From the NCBI GenBank assembly GCA_049840835.1, contig JASGJG010000012.1:124001-188000 (forward strand): a stretch of 64,000 nt of DNA, read 5' to 3'. The stretch is from JANLTX01 sp049840835. GTDB lineage: Bacteria; Armatimonadota; Armatimonadia; Armatimonadales; Armatimonadaceae. The notes under the pieces are model-generated. The model made no database searches and was not told the DNA's origin. It worked only from the letters and a program-made list of their open reading frames with translations. This document shows positions 53,166-62,742 of this stretch, in pieces. The translations under genes were made by a program, and so were the position numbers. The stretch's first letter is position 1. Each line of letters begins with the position of its first letter.

Positions 53166-55874
53166 ATGCCTATTTATTGGGAATTGACTCTCTTCGGGCC
53201 GGTTACGCTGCGCCGTTATGGAACGACCTCAGCAGAGGCCGCTTCATGTATCCTACGATTTCGCACCGAGAAAACAGCTTCTCTGCTCGCCTATCTTGCC
53301 TGTCCTGTCGGGCGCAGTCACACCAGAGAAGCGCTGTGCGAGCGCTTCTGGCCCGATGCGCCATCGCCGGAAGCCGCGCGGGCAAGTCTGCGGACGGCGC
53401 TGGCTTCTCTGCGTAAGGTGCTAGAGCCTCCCGACATACCGCGTCATTCTGTTCTGGAAACACGAGGAAATGTCAATATTCGCCTGAACCCGAGTACGAT
53501 CCAGACGGACCTCGTGCATTTTGAAACGGCTATGAAGCGCGGCGATTTCGTGGAGGCACGCCAGTTAGTAGCCGTAGACTTTCTGGAAGGCATCTACGAT
53601 TCCTGGGCTGTCGCGGAGAGGCAGCGGGTTGATACACTTTTAGCCACGCTTCCCACGTTTCAGTCCTCTCTAAAAATCCCACCTTCCGGAGAGCAGGCTC
53701 CAACCTCGGAACGACCCTATCTCCCGCGGCGTCTTCCTCCTTTGGCAAGCCCTAGCTTCGGTACGGAGGAGTTGCGAGAGGAACTGCTTATCCGCCTGCC
53801 AACCGGGCGGCTCTGGACTCTTATCGGGCCGGGGGGAATTGGAAAAACACGACTGGGTCTTGAGCTCGCACATGCTCTATCCGAGAGATACCGGGTAGAG
53901 TATGTCTCCCTGACGAGCGTCTCAAACCCGGAACACTGGCTTCTCACTATCCGTGAGGCACTCAAACTGTCCCCTGCCCTGACTTCGCCTCTGGCGGCAA
54001 CGATAGAACAGCTCCGAGACCACCCGCCCTTCTGGCTTCTGCTGGATAATCTGGAGCAGATCCTGCCTGATGCGTCCCGAACCCTTCAAGCGCTTCTGGC
54101 AGGCATTCCAGGCCTGCATCTTCTGGTAACATCGCGTCGGCGCCTCGCTCTGCGAGAGGAAAAGCTGGTAACCGTTCCTCCTCTACGACTTCCCCCCGAA
54201 CAAGGGGGTGACCTGGAATCACTCGCCCGGATTCCTTCGCTTCGACTTTTGCTGGATCGCGCGCGGCAGGTTCGCCCAGACTTCCTGCTTACCGAGCGGA
54301 ACGCAGAGACTCTCGTGTCTATCTGTCGGCGGCTGGAAGGCATCCCCCTGGCTCTTGAGCTGGCAGCCGCGTGGCTCGGTGCTGTTCCCGCGCAGCGACT
54401 TCTGGAGCAGCTCCCTGAACGCCTTCCGCGGACTCCGCCTGGTGCCGCGAGGAAAGGACGGCACCGCTCACTCTGGGCAGCCATTCAGTGGAGCTATGAT
54501 CTACTTCCTCCAGACCTTCAACAAGCCTTCCGACGGCTTTCGATATTTCGAGGTGAGTGGTCCGTTTCCGCAGCGGAAGCAGTTCTGGAGAGTTCCCACG
54601 ATCTATTGGAAACCCTGGCTCGTCTGCGGGAACGCTCTCTGCTGGAACTTCGTGAGGAGCGCTATTATTTGCTAGAGCCGCTACGCGAGTTCGGGCATAG
54701 CCTGCTTTCCCCCGGTGAGCGGCGCGCTCTCCATACACTGCATGCGCGCTACTATCTTGCCTCGGAGCGCCATCGGATACTCCACACACCGGACGACACG
54801 GACCCGCGTGACGGCGCCGACCTGCATGCTACGCTGGAGTTCTTCGCCAAAGAGCAAGATGGTGCACCTGCCCTCTTGTACCTGGTAGGCTGGCTCTACT
54901 ACCACTGGTGGCGGCTGGGCCAATGGGATAGCTGGGACTACTGGGTAGCTAGCGCGCTGGCCCGCCGCGACGAGCTCGATCCTGACCGCTCACTCTTCGA
55001 GCAGGAGGCGTTGGTACTGAGCCTCAAATCGGCGGGTAACCTAGCGCACTACCGCGCGGAGTACCAACGTGCTCTGGAATGTTTCACCGAGGCGAAACGA
55101 CTCTGTACCGCGCCGGAGCTCCACGTTGTGCGCCTGTCCATTCTCTCCTCGCAGCTTCAGTCCTATACCTATCGTGGAGACCTGGATGCCGCAAACGCCC
55201 TGGCGCAACCGCTGATGGAAGCGCTCCGATGCGTTCCGCCGAGTCCCTACAACACCTCTATGTACGCCATTGGGGCAAGCGCCGTAGCCGAGCTAGCCCG
55301 CTGCCAGGGAGTTCCAGACCAGGCAGAGGCACTGAATAACGAAGCGGATAGGGCATGGCGTACCATTCCTACGGCGGCGAACGGCAGCCCACAGGTAACT
55401 GCCTGGCATGGACGGACCGCGTTTCTGCGTGGAGACCATGTACGTGCTCTAGAGCTGACCACCACAGCCCTGGAAGCGTTGACCACGCATGGCGCACGCT
55501 ACAGCGAGGTGCGGATAGAGCGCGGGCGGGTGCTGGTCGCCCTCGGTAGAACGGACGAAGCGCGGCAGCACTTTACAGAGGGGCTTCGCGAACTACGTCG
55601 CCTGGGCGCACGCTATAACCTGTATCGGCTGTTACAGTTCACGGCGGAGCTCCTGGATCAAGAAGAGCGCTATCAGGATGTCGCCTGTCTGCTAGGTGCG
55701 ATTCAGACACAACGTAAAGCTCTGGACCTACTTCCCACGCCAGCCAATCTTGCGATAGAAGCCCGACTACGCTCCAGCGCTCACCACGCTTTGGGAGTGC
55801 GCGCCTGCACACGCGCCGAAAATGCCGGACGTGCCCTCGAACCAGGAGACGCCTTCAAGCGCGCCGGATTGTAA
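53166..55874 (+). CDS. BTAD/NB-ARC/TPR transcriptional regulator (AfsR/SARP-like, STAND)
   Basis: 902 residues from the ATG at 53166; a TTG two codons earlier adds little. Residues 1-170: LTLFGPVTLRRYGTTSAEAA with TEKTASLLAYLAC and the BTAD-type REALCERFWPDAPSPEAARA, SLRTALASLRKVLE. Residues 200-460: NB-ARC with P-loop LIGPGGIGKTRLGLELAHAL and hhhhDN motif FWLLLDNLEQILPDASRTLQ, then LLVTSRRRLALREE, EGIPLALELAAAWLG. The rest is TPR. Such proteins are ligand-activated regulators of secondary metabolism or secretion. It precedes exported proteins but its target is unknown. Confidence 0.9.
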   Translation: MPIYWELTLFGPVTLRRYGTTSAEAASCILRFRTEKTASLLAYLACPVGRSHTREALCERFWPDAPSPEAARASLRTALASLRKVLEPPDIPRHSVLETRGNVNIRLNPSTIQTDLVHFETAMKRGDFVEARQLVAVDFLEGIYDSWAVAERQRVDTLLATLPTFQSSLKIPPSGEQAPTSERPYLPRRLPPLASPSFGTEELREELLIRLPTGRLWTLIGPGGIGKTRLGLELAHALSERYRVEYVSLTSVSNPEHWLLTIREALKLSPALTSPLAATIEQLRDHPPFWLLLDNLEQILPDASRTLQALLAGIPGLHLLVTSRRRLALREEKLVTVPPLRLPPEQGGDLESLARIPSLRLLLDRARQVRPDFLLTERNAETLVSICRRLEGIPLALELAAAWLGAVPAQRLLEQLPERLPRTPPGAARKGRHRSLWAAIQWSYDLLPPDLQQAFRRLSIFRGEWSVSAAEAVLESSHDLLETLARLRERSLLELREERYYLLEPLREFGHSLLSPGERRALHTLHARYYLASERHRILHTPDDTDPRDGADLHATLEFFAKEQDGAPALLYLVGWLYYHWWRLGQWDSWDYWVASALARRDELDPDRSLFEQEALVLSLKSAGNLAHYRAEYQRALECFTEAKRLCTAPELHVVRLSILSSQLQSYTYRGDLDAANALAQPLMEALRCVPPSPYNTSMYAIGASAVAELARCQGVPDQAEALNNEADRAWRTIPTAANGSPQVTAWHGRTAFLRGDHVRALELTTTALEALTTHGARYSEVRIERGRVLVALGRTDEARQHFTEGLRELRRLGARYNLYRLLQFTAELLDQEERYQDVACLLGAIQTQRKALDLLPTPANLAIEARLRSSAHHALGVRACTRAENAGRALEPGDAFKRAGL

Positions 55875-55984
55875 TCCCTATCGTTCTTCTTGCTTCTTGT
55901 TGCACTTTTGTCACACCCCTCTTATAGGGTGCCTGGAAAGGGTGATCAGCGCCAAACGCGCTGGCTCCCGGAAAGGACAGTTCT

Positions 55985-56836
55985 ATGCAACGTGTTACAC
56001 ATCGGAGCACGCTTCCTCGAAAGACCGTACTGACAGTGCTCTTCGCCCTGCTGCTCTTAGTCGCCGGTTGCGGCGGTGGAGGCAGCTCTGACAACAACGA
56101 TGAAGAGAATAACGGCGGGGAGGGCACCAGGGTCACGGTACAGAACGATCTGAGATTCGTTCTTGGTAAACCTATCGGCGCTTACACCGCTTCCAGCACG
56201 CCACAGACCGTTCGGATGAGTGTGAACGGAGCGGAACGAACGATAAGCAATGTCGTTGTCGTCAATGACATTCCAGACTGGGCCACGGATGAAGTCTCCG
56301 TTCTTCTGGAAGGGTCAAAGGTGCTCAACATCACCATTCCCGATCCCAGCCGCGGCGTCAGCTTCCCTGGAGAATCCATTCGTGCGCCCATCTCCAATAC
56401 CGGTGTCTTGCAGGCGAGTATTCTTATCCGTTCGCTCGGCGGCATCCTGACCACTCCCATCGCTAAGTGGGAGGGCTTCGATCTCCCCGGAGGGCTTACT
56501 GTCAACTGGGGTGGTGAGCTGGATGTCGAGCAGGAGTACCACGTATCGTTCGCTGCTAGTCCTATCTTCGGGACCGGTACCACCACGGATTTCGACCGAA
56601 CGGGCACGGGCACGCTCGCTTACAGCAGTAATACCAATAAAGTCGCGACCTCTGTCATACTGCAAGGGGGCAACAGCGCCAGCGAGACGTGCCTTTTAGC
56701 CGTCAATCAGCTCTCCTCACCGCAACTTGTGCTTCCCTCCCCTTCGGGAACCCTCTCCGTTCCCTGGAGCACATCACGATTTGGGAATGTCACCTCCCTC
56801 ACCTCTGCCCAGGTTATTATCCTGTTCCAGAACTAG
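55985..56836 (+). CDS. Exported lipoprotein, unknown function
   Basis: 283 residues. A long signal peptide ends in a lipobox (LLLLVAGCGGGG), so lipid-anchored after the Cys. A Gly, Asp, Asn, Glu linker (SSDNNDEENNGGEG) follows. The mature domain is strand-rich: VRMSVNGAERTISNVVVVND, DLPGGLTVNWGGELDVEQEY and HVSFAASPIFGTGTTTDFDR. No family is recognised; a beta-sandwich of an adhesin or enzyme-inhibitor type is plausible. It begins about 110 bases after the regulator. A hairpin follows the stop. Confidence 0.65.
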   Translation: MQRVTHRSTLPRKTVLTVLFALLLLVAGCGGGGSSDNNDEENNGGEGTRVTVQNDLRFVLGKPIGAYTASSTPQTVRMSVNGAERTISNVVVVNDIPDWATDEVSVLLEGSKVLNITIPDPSRGVSFPGESIRAPISNTGVLQASILIRSLGGILTTPIAKWEGFDLPGGLTVNWGGELDVEQEYHVSFAASPIFGTGTTTDFDRTGTGTLAYSSNTNKVATSVILQGGNSASETCLLAVNQLSSPQLVLPSPSGTLSVPWSTSRFGNVTSLTSAQVIILFQN

Positions 56837-56851
56837 GCGGCCTGGGTGCCC

Positions 56852-56878
56852 GATCCGGGATGCATGGCATCCCGGATC
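56852..56878 (+). terminator. GC-rich hairpin after lipoprotein gene
   Basis: GATCCGGGATGC, loop ATG and GCATCCCGGATC make a perfect 12-bp stem. No T-run follows (TCTATCAG), so termination may be rho-assisted or the hairpin may protect the 3' end. Confidence 0.55.
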
Positions 56879-56991
56879 TCTATCAGACAAAATAACCTGC
56901 CGCTTCGTGTGGTGCGTGCACAGCCGGATTCCGTGTGGATTGTTGATCGTGACTAGTTCATCCAGTATCACTGGGATGGCGCCAGGCAAAA

Positions 56992-57450
56992 ATGGAACAT
57001 CTACCCTGCTCCGCCGGTCTCAGTCTTCTAGCGAGTAACTCGGTCTCAGAGGCGGGAGTGTATGCGGAGCACGCGCTCGACGGGAGCGGCCCCGCAATCT
57101 ATGTGGCGGGTTTGACAGGCTTATGGGAGTTCAAGATAGATAGCAAAACCTGGCGCGCTATTGACCTGTCGTTTATTGGGCAATGATGGATACACCGTGT
57201 GGCGAATGGCGGGCCAGATGCTGCCTAGGCCATCCTGTTTCATCCAGCCACAGGCATCTATGCTGGAGGGCGCTTCGACAAAAAGAGCAAGACCTAGACT
57301 ATCTTTGGTGCCGTAGACGGTTTCCCAACCATCAACAGTGGGGACTATACTCTCGCTCCCGATCCCATCCATCCCGGTCAAGCTTGCTGGCTACGTCCCT
57401 AGCGCCTAGCGGACTCGATACCCGCCCGGTGGAATCCACCTTTGTAGAGA
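56992..57450 (+). pseudogene. Decayed beta-propeller-like gene fragment
   Basis: In-frame scraps read HALDGSGPAIYVAGLTGLWE, FKIDSKTWRAIDLSFIGQ, then after a frameshift TGIYAGGRFDKKSKT, a stop, TIFGAVDGFPTINSGDYTLA and PDPIHPGQACWLRP. The repeating YVAGLTGLWEF and IYAGGRFDKKS phrases resemble BNR or Kelch/WD-type propellers. No start codon and several stops make it a pseudogene fragment. Confidence 0.4.
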
Positions 57451-57464
57451 CTAAAGCCTTTGTA

Positions 57465-57507
57465 AGAATTCCTCATCACACATAAAGGATGAGGAATTCT
57501 GCTTTTC
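57465..57507 (+). terminator. Intrinsic terminator
   Basis: AGAATTCCTCATC and GATGAGGAATTCT form a perfect 13-bp stem with a 10-base loop, followed by GCTTTTCT. Clear plus-strand terminator for the decayed upstream gene. Confidence 0.8.
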
Positions 57508-57588
57508 TACCGTGGCTGTTTGGCTCCTAACTTTTCGGACAGCGGCTCAGGAAAGGACAAACACATTGGTGAATATTATAGAGGACAG

Positions 57589-59315
57589 ATGAGAAAGGAA
57601 GCGATGAAGCGATTCACTGTATCTGAGCTTCGGGACCCCATTTACCGGGCAATGGTGTCGCATGCCCGCGAGGTCGTAATACCTCCTGGCATCTATCGCG
57701 GCGGCCCAGCCAGAGCGGAGGAGGCGATACTGGCGATTCGCGAGGCAGAGAATCTACGGGTTATGGCACGCGGTGCCACTATGGTGTGTACAACGCGCAC
57801 TCGCGCCCTGGAGTTCTATCGCTGCCGAAATGTTGAGCTAGTCGGCCTGACGATAGAGTATGACCCCGCTGACCTTCACCCAGGGGACAGTGGTCGCAGT
57901 AGCCCTGGACAAAAGTTGGATCGATGTGCGAGTTAGATGCGGGCTATCCACGGATGCCGTACTCTCGCATCGATGTGGTCGATCCGCGTACACGTTACCG
58001 AAAGCATGGCATGCCCTTCCTCTGGGGCACGAAGGCAGCGATGATACAGCCGGATATCGTCCGTGTGACGCTTAAAGGCATCGGGGATGCCGCCCCTGTA
58101 GGCAGCCTGGCATCGTTGAACGAAGGGAACGAAGCGGGGGGTATCTGCCATGGGATCGACCTGGAGTACTGCCGGGGTGGTATGGTCCTTCAGGATATTA
58201 CCCTGCACTCGGCACCGGGTATGGGAATCGTAGAGCATGCCGGTGACGGTGGTACACGGATTGTCGGCCTGCGTATCGTTCCCGGCCCGCCACCTCCTGG
58301 CGCAACAAAGCCTCGTCTGCTGACGACCTCCTGGGACGGGATTCTGCATACGGAAGTGCGGCGCGGCCCGATAGTGGAGAGGTGCACGATAGAGGACTGT
58401 GGGGACGACACCTGGAGCGTGCAGTCTTCTCCCTTGCTCGTGGTAAAGTCTGAGCGAGAGGGAATCGTGCTCGCCGGGTCTATCGACCTGCGGCCCGGTG
58501 ACCACCTGCTACGCTCCCTGGATTCTCCGGCCTGGACGGTTCGAACGGTGCGGCGTGTGCCGCTCAAAGAGGCGATGCTGGATGCGGCAATCGTAGATAG
58601 GCTGGATAAGGCCCCCCAATGGACGCTTTGGTCCATCAGCCACGATACGGTCCAGATAGTCTCGCTTGACCTCGCTTCCCCGGCTCCGCCCGCCGTTGGC
58701 ACCTCGGTATACAGCCCCGAGAATCAGGGAAGCGGCTTTATTTTCCGGAATAACCGTGCCCACAGCTCTGGGCGTATTCTCATCAAGGCAGGTGACGGTC
58801 TTGTTGAAAACAACATCCTGCGGGACGGTCATAATGTGGTGGTTATGCCGGAGGTCAGTGCTGGCGGCGCGTTCGGTATTGCACGGGTTACGATTCGGAA
58901 TAATCGAATCATCGGGGCGGAAAACTTCAATACAATGCCCTGGTCGCTTCAAGCGGGCGGTCTCTGCGTTGGGGGGCAGGCGGACTCTCCCGCAGGCTCC
59001 TTCACCGACATTACCATTGAAGGCAATACGTTTGAGGACATCTCAGCGGCAAATATCTGGATCAGTAGCGTTCGCGGTCTGACACTCAAAGGGAATCGCT
59101 TCCTCCGTCCGTGCCAGCGACCACTATCGAACTCAGGAGCAGACTTTGGAGTAGAGCATTCCGCCGTAGTGCGGCTCCGAAACTGTGATAGGGTCCATAT
59201 CGCGCGCAATATGATAGAAGCACCTGGTCCCTACACAAAGCAGGGCATCTCGTTGGACAAGACAGTGACAAAGGTAACCAACGCAGGCGATGGAATTCGT
59301 ATTCAGGAGAGATAA
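57589..59315 (+). pseudogene. Right-handed beta-helix (pectin-lyase-like) protein gene with two frameshifts
   Basis: Starts at the ATG at 57589 (GAGG upstream) or 57604. The pieces are: MKRFTVSELRDPIYRAMV, VIPPGIYRGGPARAEEAILA, VMARGATMVCTTRTRALEF; then, one frame over, LTFTQGTVVAVALDKSWIDV; then the third frame DAGYPRMPYSRIDVVDPRTR to the end of a 463-residue block with IERCTIEDCGDDTWSVQ-like, FIFRNNRAHSSGRILIKAGD and NNILRDGHNVVVMPEV repeats. Each step moves by one base. Joined it would be about 575 residues of parallel beta-helix, the fold of pectate lyases and other GHs. Absence of a signal peptide is odd for such an enzyme. Confidence 0.7.
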
Positions 59316-59421
59316 CTAAGCAGTGAAGTGTGAGGATGGCGATAAGCCAGTGCCATTTGCCTGGCACCAATTCTCCTTGCTGAAATGTAAGGGTTGAACC
59401 AATTGCGTCACTTTTTGTCAG

Positions 59422-59427
59422 TATACT
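59422..59427 (+). promoter_or_regulatory. -10 box close to start (leaderless type)
   Basis: TATACT lies 9 bases before the ATG at 59437. The -35 region is not obvious. No ribosome site is present. Confidence 0.4.
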
Positions 59428-59436
59428 GTTGCTCCC

Positions 59437-59637
59437 ATGAACGATTTCCCGGAGCAGGATGACTTCCTGACTGTAGAGCAGGCAGCGGCATATCTTCAAA
59501 TTTCGTCATCCTCAATCCGCTCCTATATTCGGAATGGGACGCTCCAAGCGTTTCGGGTAGCGGGCAAGCGCAAGATACTTATCGCTCGCTCTGAGCTTCT
59601 AAAACTACTGGAGCCAGCCCGACCAGATTCGAACTAA
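59437..59637 (+). CDS. Excisionase-like HTH_17 DNA-binding protein
   Basis: 66 residues with the AlpA/excisionase-type HTH: DDFLTVEQAAAYLQISSSSI, RSYIRNGTLQAFRVAGKRKI, LIARSELLKLLEPAR. The pattern (LTVxxAAxxLxxSxxxIxxYIxxGxLxAxRxGxKxxIxxxxLxxLL) is clear. Such proteins accompany integrases and mobile elements, but also occur singly. No integrase is near. It could be a leftover of a mobile element or a local regulator. Confidence 0.85.
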   Translation: MNDFPEQDDFLTVEQAAAYLQISSSSIRSYIRNGTLQAFRVAGKRKILIARSELLKLLEPARPDSN

Positions 59638-59770
59638 TGGTTTTTTCAGCACTCTCGAAGCGCCGTAGCTCTCCCAGCATGATAGGTGCTCTTCTGGAGT
59701 GGAGGTTTGTTAACAAAATATTAAGCGATGCAATCAAAGCACCAGAAGCCTCCTCATTAAGCCTATTCTT

Positions 59771-61032
59771 TTATTTTTCTATCCAAAGAGCGGAGATAGG
59801 CACGGCAAATAGACCTTCGCCAAAGGGCAAGACATGCTGCCCGGTATAGAGCACGATGCCCCGATGTAGGCGGTTCCCTACCCCATTCTGTAGGGCTCGA
59901 AGCCCCCGAAAGTCGATGGCAGAAACCGAGGTGGATGCCTTAACCTCGATACCTACGAGGCGACCGCCACGCGTTTCCATGAGGATATCCACCTCCTCAC
60001 GTCCGGCGGTGTGCCAGTGGTAGAACGAGGGCTGGACGGCGCTCCAGGAAGCGTCCTTCATAAGCTCCAGAGCGACGAAGTTCTCCAGCAGCCCGCCCAG
60101 CAGAGAGGGATCCTCGATAACCCGGCTCTCGGAGACGCCCATAAGGTGCGCAGATAGGCCAGTATCGGTCAGAAGCACTTTGGGAGTCTTCAATAATCTG
60201 GTCCCGAGGTTGTTGGTCCAGGCGGGAAGCAGCTTCACTAGATAGATCGCCTCCAACAGCGCCATGTACCGCTGCAGCGTGGTGTAGGGCAAGGGCATGG
60301 TGCGGGAGAGGTCGGCCATATTCAGCAGGGACGCGGAGCGAGACGCCAGCAGCCCCAGCAGGCGCGGCATCTGGCTTAGGCCCTCGATATTGGTCAGGTC
60401 GCGCACATCCCGCTGGAGGATGGTTGTTAGATAGGAGGAGAACCAGCTCTCGCGACGGTTACCCTTGCGAGTGAGCGCTTCTGGAAAGCCACCAGCAAGC
60501 ACTCTTCCTACCAGATCGGCCCGGTCCATCGCCTCAGAGCGCGCGGGTAGAGTTGCGGGCGATTCTTCCGAGAAGAGGAAGTCCACCAGGCTGCTCCTTC
60601 TTTTCCGGCGATCTCGGCCTGAGAGAGCGGCCACAGGGGCAGGATCTCGATGCGCCCGGCCAGCGACTCGGAGACCTTCGGGAGAACCAGCACGTTGGCG
60701 GAGCCAGTCAACAGGAAGCGGCCTGGCCTGCGGTCTCTATCGACGCTGACTTTGATGGCGGGCAGCAGCTCGGGGACATGCTGAATCTCATCCAGGATGA
60801 CTGGCTCACCGCTGGCGGCCAGGGTGGCCAGGAATCCGGCAGGGTCTGCTCTGGCAGCGGAGCGCACTTCCAGGTCGTCTAGCGTAGCATAGCGCCCGGG
60901 GAAGTTCTCCGGGGCGAAAGCAAGGTCACGAGCAAGGGTTGTCTTACCGGTCTGCCTGGCTCCTGTGAGGAGAACAACAGGTGTATCTCCGAGCGCCTCC
61001 TTCAGATTGTGGGTGATATTTCTCCTGTGCAT
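59771..61032 (-). pseudogene. AAA_14/DUF4143 ATPase gene with one frameshift
   Basis: N-terminal frame from the ATG at 61032: RRNITHNLKEALGDTPVVLL, Walker A TGARQTGKTTLARDLA, Walker B-like PVILDEIQHVPELLPAIK, the sensor FLLTGSANVLVLPKVSESLA. The frame fails near 60610 within GGAAAAGAAGGAGC. Another frame resumes with SLVDFLFSEESPATLPA, FPEALTRKGNRRESWFSSYL, RDVRDLTNIEGLSQMPRLLG and the DUF4143 part ALELMKDASWSAVQPSFYHW, EVDILMETRGGRLVGIEVKA. One base would restore a normal 410-residue protein of this widespread family. Such ATPases often accompany mobile DNA or act as toxin-antitoxin-like ATPases. Confidence 0.75.
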
Positions 61033-61073
61033 GGTTGTATATTACCCATTGTGTGGTGAATTTACAAGGCATG

Positions 61074-62006
61074 TCACCTTGTCTGTCTTCGCCTCTCTGG
61101 AAACAGGAGATGGTCGATTCTCTTTTCCAGAAAGCGGCGGATAGGGTCAAAGGAGAAGGCCAACAGTAGCACTCCGAACCGGGTAACCCCACCTGATTCT
61201 GATGAGGCGAACTGATCCGTAGCAAGCAGCACCAGCGCGCTATAGGCTGCGAGCACCAGAGAAAATACTACACCCAATACAAGGGTTCGCCGTACGAACA
61301 CACGGATATCGAACAGCCGGTGCCGAACGATGGCGTAGGCCACCCCAAAAAGAAACAACAGTGTGGCGAGTGGGCCAAGATCGATCCAGCGGAAGTCGCC
61401 AGCGAGGTATGGAAGCGCGACGTTGGTCACTATGCCGACGACGCTCGTTGCTAGAATCCCCCATCCCAGCAACAGGAGCTGGTCGCGTCGATGTGGCTCC
61501 TTCGCAGAGCGGCGCTTGCCCTGCCACGCTTCGTAACCTGCTGCACCGAGTAATCCAATGACATGGGCTACGTACGGGGGAAAGAGCGGGCCATAGACGG
61601 TTACATGGCGTCCAGAAGTGGCAGCAGCGCTTACGATTTCCGCCTTGTCAACAAGCGGAGTGAGCACAGATACGGCAGCGAATGCCCAAGAGATGTAGAG
61701 AAGCGGCTTGTCGTATAGAGAAGAAGCCCGCCCCGCCACTGCCTTTACCAGACGCCATCCGGCATACACGGCCAGGCTCACCGCCGCGAAGTTGGACCGT
61801 CCCACTTGGAGGACGAATTCTGGATCATCTGATTGAAGAAAGAGGAACAGCGTTACCAGCCAGATTAGCAGGGCCAGGCATACCCCGACGAACCAGCGGA
61901 TAGCTGGGTTGCCATGTCTATCTGTAAAAGCAAGGTAGAGCGCTCCTCCAGAAAGGATAAGTGCGCAGAATCCGTATAGCGTAGGAATCAGAAGGGGTTG
62001 GTCCAT
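61074..62006 (-). CDS. Histidine-kinase N-terminal 7TM domain protein without a kinase domain
   Basis: 310 residues. Eight or so TM helices include YGFCALILSGGALYLAFTDR, IRWFVGVCLALLIWLVTLFL and FRWIDLGPLATLLFLFGVAY, followed by AIVRHRLFDIRVFVRRTLVL, the signature transition of the HisK_N (7TM) module. After two more helices the protein ends at FDPIRRFLEKRIDHLLFPER with no HisKA, HATPase or GGDEF domain. It is probably a sensor or a membrane modulator acting with another partner; a truncated kinase is also possible, though the frame ends naturally. Confidence 0.75.
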   Translation of the reverse strand: MDQPLLIPTLYGFCALILSGGALYLAFTDRHGNPAIRWFVGVCLALLIWLVTLFLFLQSDDPEFVLQVGRSNFAAVSLAVYAGWRLVKAVAGRASSLYDKPLLYISWAFAAVSVLTPLVDKAEIVSAAATSGRHVTVYGPLFPPYVAHVIGLLGAAGYEAWQGKRRSAKEPHRRDQLLLLGWGILATSVVGIVTNVALPYLAGDFRWIDLGPLATLLFLFGVAYAIVRHRLFDIRVFVRRTLVLGVVFSLVLAAYSALVLLATDQFASSESGGVTRFGVLLLAFSFDPIRRFLEKRIDHLLFPERRRQTR

Positions 62007-62038
62007 ACGCCACCATCATCCCAATCCAACCGCGAAAG

Positions 62039-62647
62039 TCAAGCAGAGGTGGCGACTATGACAACGGGCTGTATGGCGGCAGTGAAAATCCCCCGGTATG
62101 TCGTGGAGCGCAGGGAGCGTTCGGCAAGCGAGCCCGCTACGTCGCGGACGGAAAGCCGACAGGGATAACAGGGCTCGCCCCAGTGTTCCCGAAGCTCCCC
62201 GATAACTTCCAATGGCCAACCTAGGAGACGGTAGCACCGCAGCATCTTAGGAGTGGCTTCCAAGTAGACGGCTTTCACTTCGTTTTCCACGCAGTGCCGC
62301 CAGAGCGCGATACCGAGGCTCCAAAAAGCGGCGGCGCCGTCCCTGCCACGGAACTCAGGCAGTACCGCCAGAACTGCGGCGTGAAGCGAAGGAGTGGCTT
62401 TGTCTGCCAGGGGAATTTCCGGCCAAACCATGTGGCTTGGAAATCGTCCTTCCTGATCAGGTGCTATCAGTTGGAGCCCGCCGACTAAGCGGCTGGCGTC
62501 AAGAGCGCCGAAGTAAATCGAGCGTCCTGAGTGGGCACGGAGCTGGTCGCCCGGTTGCCACCCTTCCGAATGGGCGATCCCTTCGAAAAGCTGAACAACA
62601 GCTTCGGCCTCGGGCAAAGTATCCGCACAGCGGCAAACAAGATCCAT
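62039..62647 (-). CDS. GNAT-type acyltransferase, possibly autoinducer-synthase-like
   Basis: 202 residues: YFGALDASRLVGGLQLIAPD, FPSHMVWPEIPLADKATPSL, HAAVLAVLPEFRGRDGAAA FWSLGIALWRHC, then KAVYLEATPKMLRCYRLLG WPLEVIGELREHWGEPC. The fold is GNAT: beta4 VLAVLPEFRGRDGAAA, a helix and beta5 AVYLEATPKM. The wording of the last motif, together with RYxxLGWPxxxxGE, is like FeeM/LuxI-type N-acyl amino acid or acyl-homoserine-lactone synthases. Substrate unknown. The ATG at 62647 is leaderless (TATATT 6 bases before), next to a palindromic element. Confidence 0.55.
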   Translation of the reverse strand: MDLVCRCADTLPEAEAVVQLFEGIAHSEGWQPGDQLRAHSGRSIYFGALDASRLVGGLQLIAPDQEGRFPSHMVWPEIPLADKATPSLHAAVLAVLPEFRGRDGAAAFWSLGIALWRHCVENEVKAVYLEATPKMLRCYRLLGWPLEVIGELREHWGEPCYPCRLSVRDVAGSLAERSLRSTTYRGIFTAAIQPVVIVATSA

Positions 62648-62653
62648 CGCTTG

Positions 62654-62674
62654 AATATACTACCTCATAGTAGT
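62654..62674 (-). promoter_or_regulatory. -10 box and inverted repeat upstream of GNAT gene
   Basis: Minus strand: ACTAC (62674-62670), TATGAG spacer, GTAGT (62663-62659), then TATATT (62659-62654), 6 bases before the ATG at 62647. The core GACTACTxTGAGxTAGT matches the palindrome at 11112-11097. The two sites could share a regulator. Confidence 0.45.
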
Positions 62675-62714
62675 CAAATGTGCTCTTAGAATCGTGAGAA
62701 TAACGGCAATCCTC

Positions 62715-62728
62715 CTACCAAGAGGTAG
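62715..62728. promoter_or_regulatory. Inverted repeat upstream of XRE gene
   Basis: CTACC, AAGA, GGTAG form a 5+4+5 inverted repeat 15 bases before the ATG at 62743. The encoded XRE protein could bind it. The half-site CTACC also occurs in the element near 62659. Confidence 0.4.
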
Positions 62729-62742
62729 CAAAGTTTTTGCCC

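Noticed and set aside
53203..53463. Several short frames antisense to the BTAD/NB-ARC regulator
   Set aside because: Typical G+C-rich shadows; the sense frame has clear domains throughout.
59771..61032. Programmed frameshift in the AAA/DUF4143 gene
   Set aside because: The GGAAAAGAAGG stretch is not a proper slippery heptamer and intact single-frame homologs are the norm, so a plain indel is more likely.
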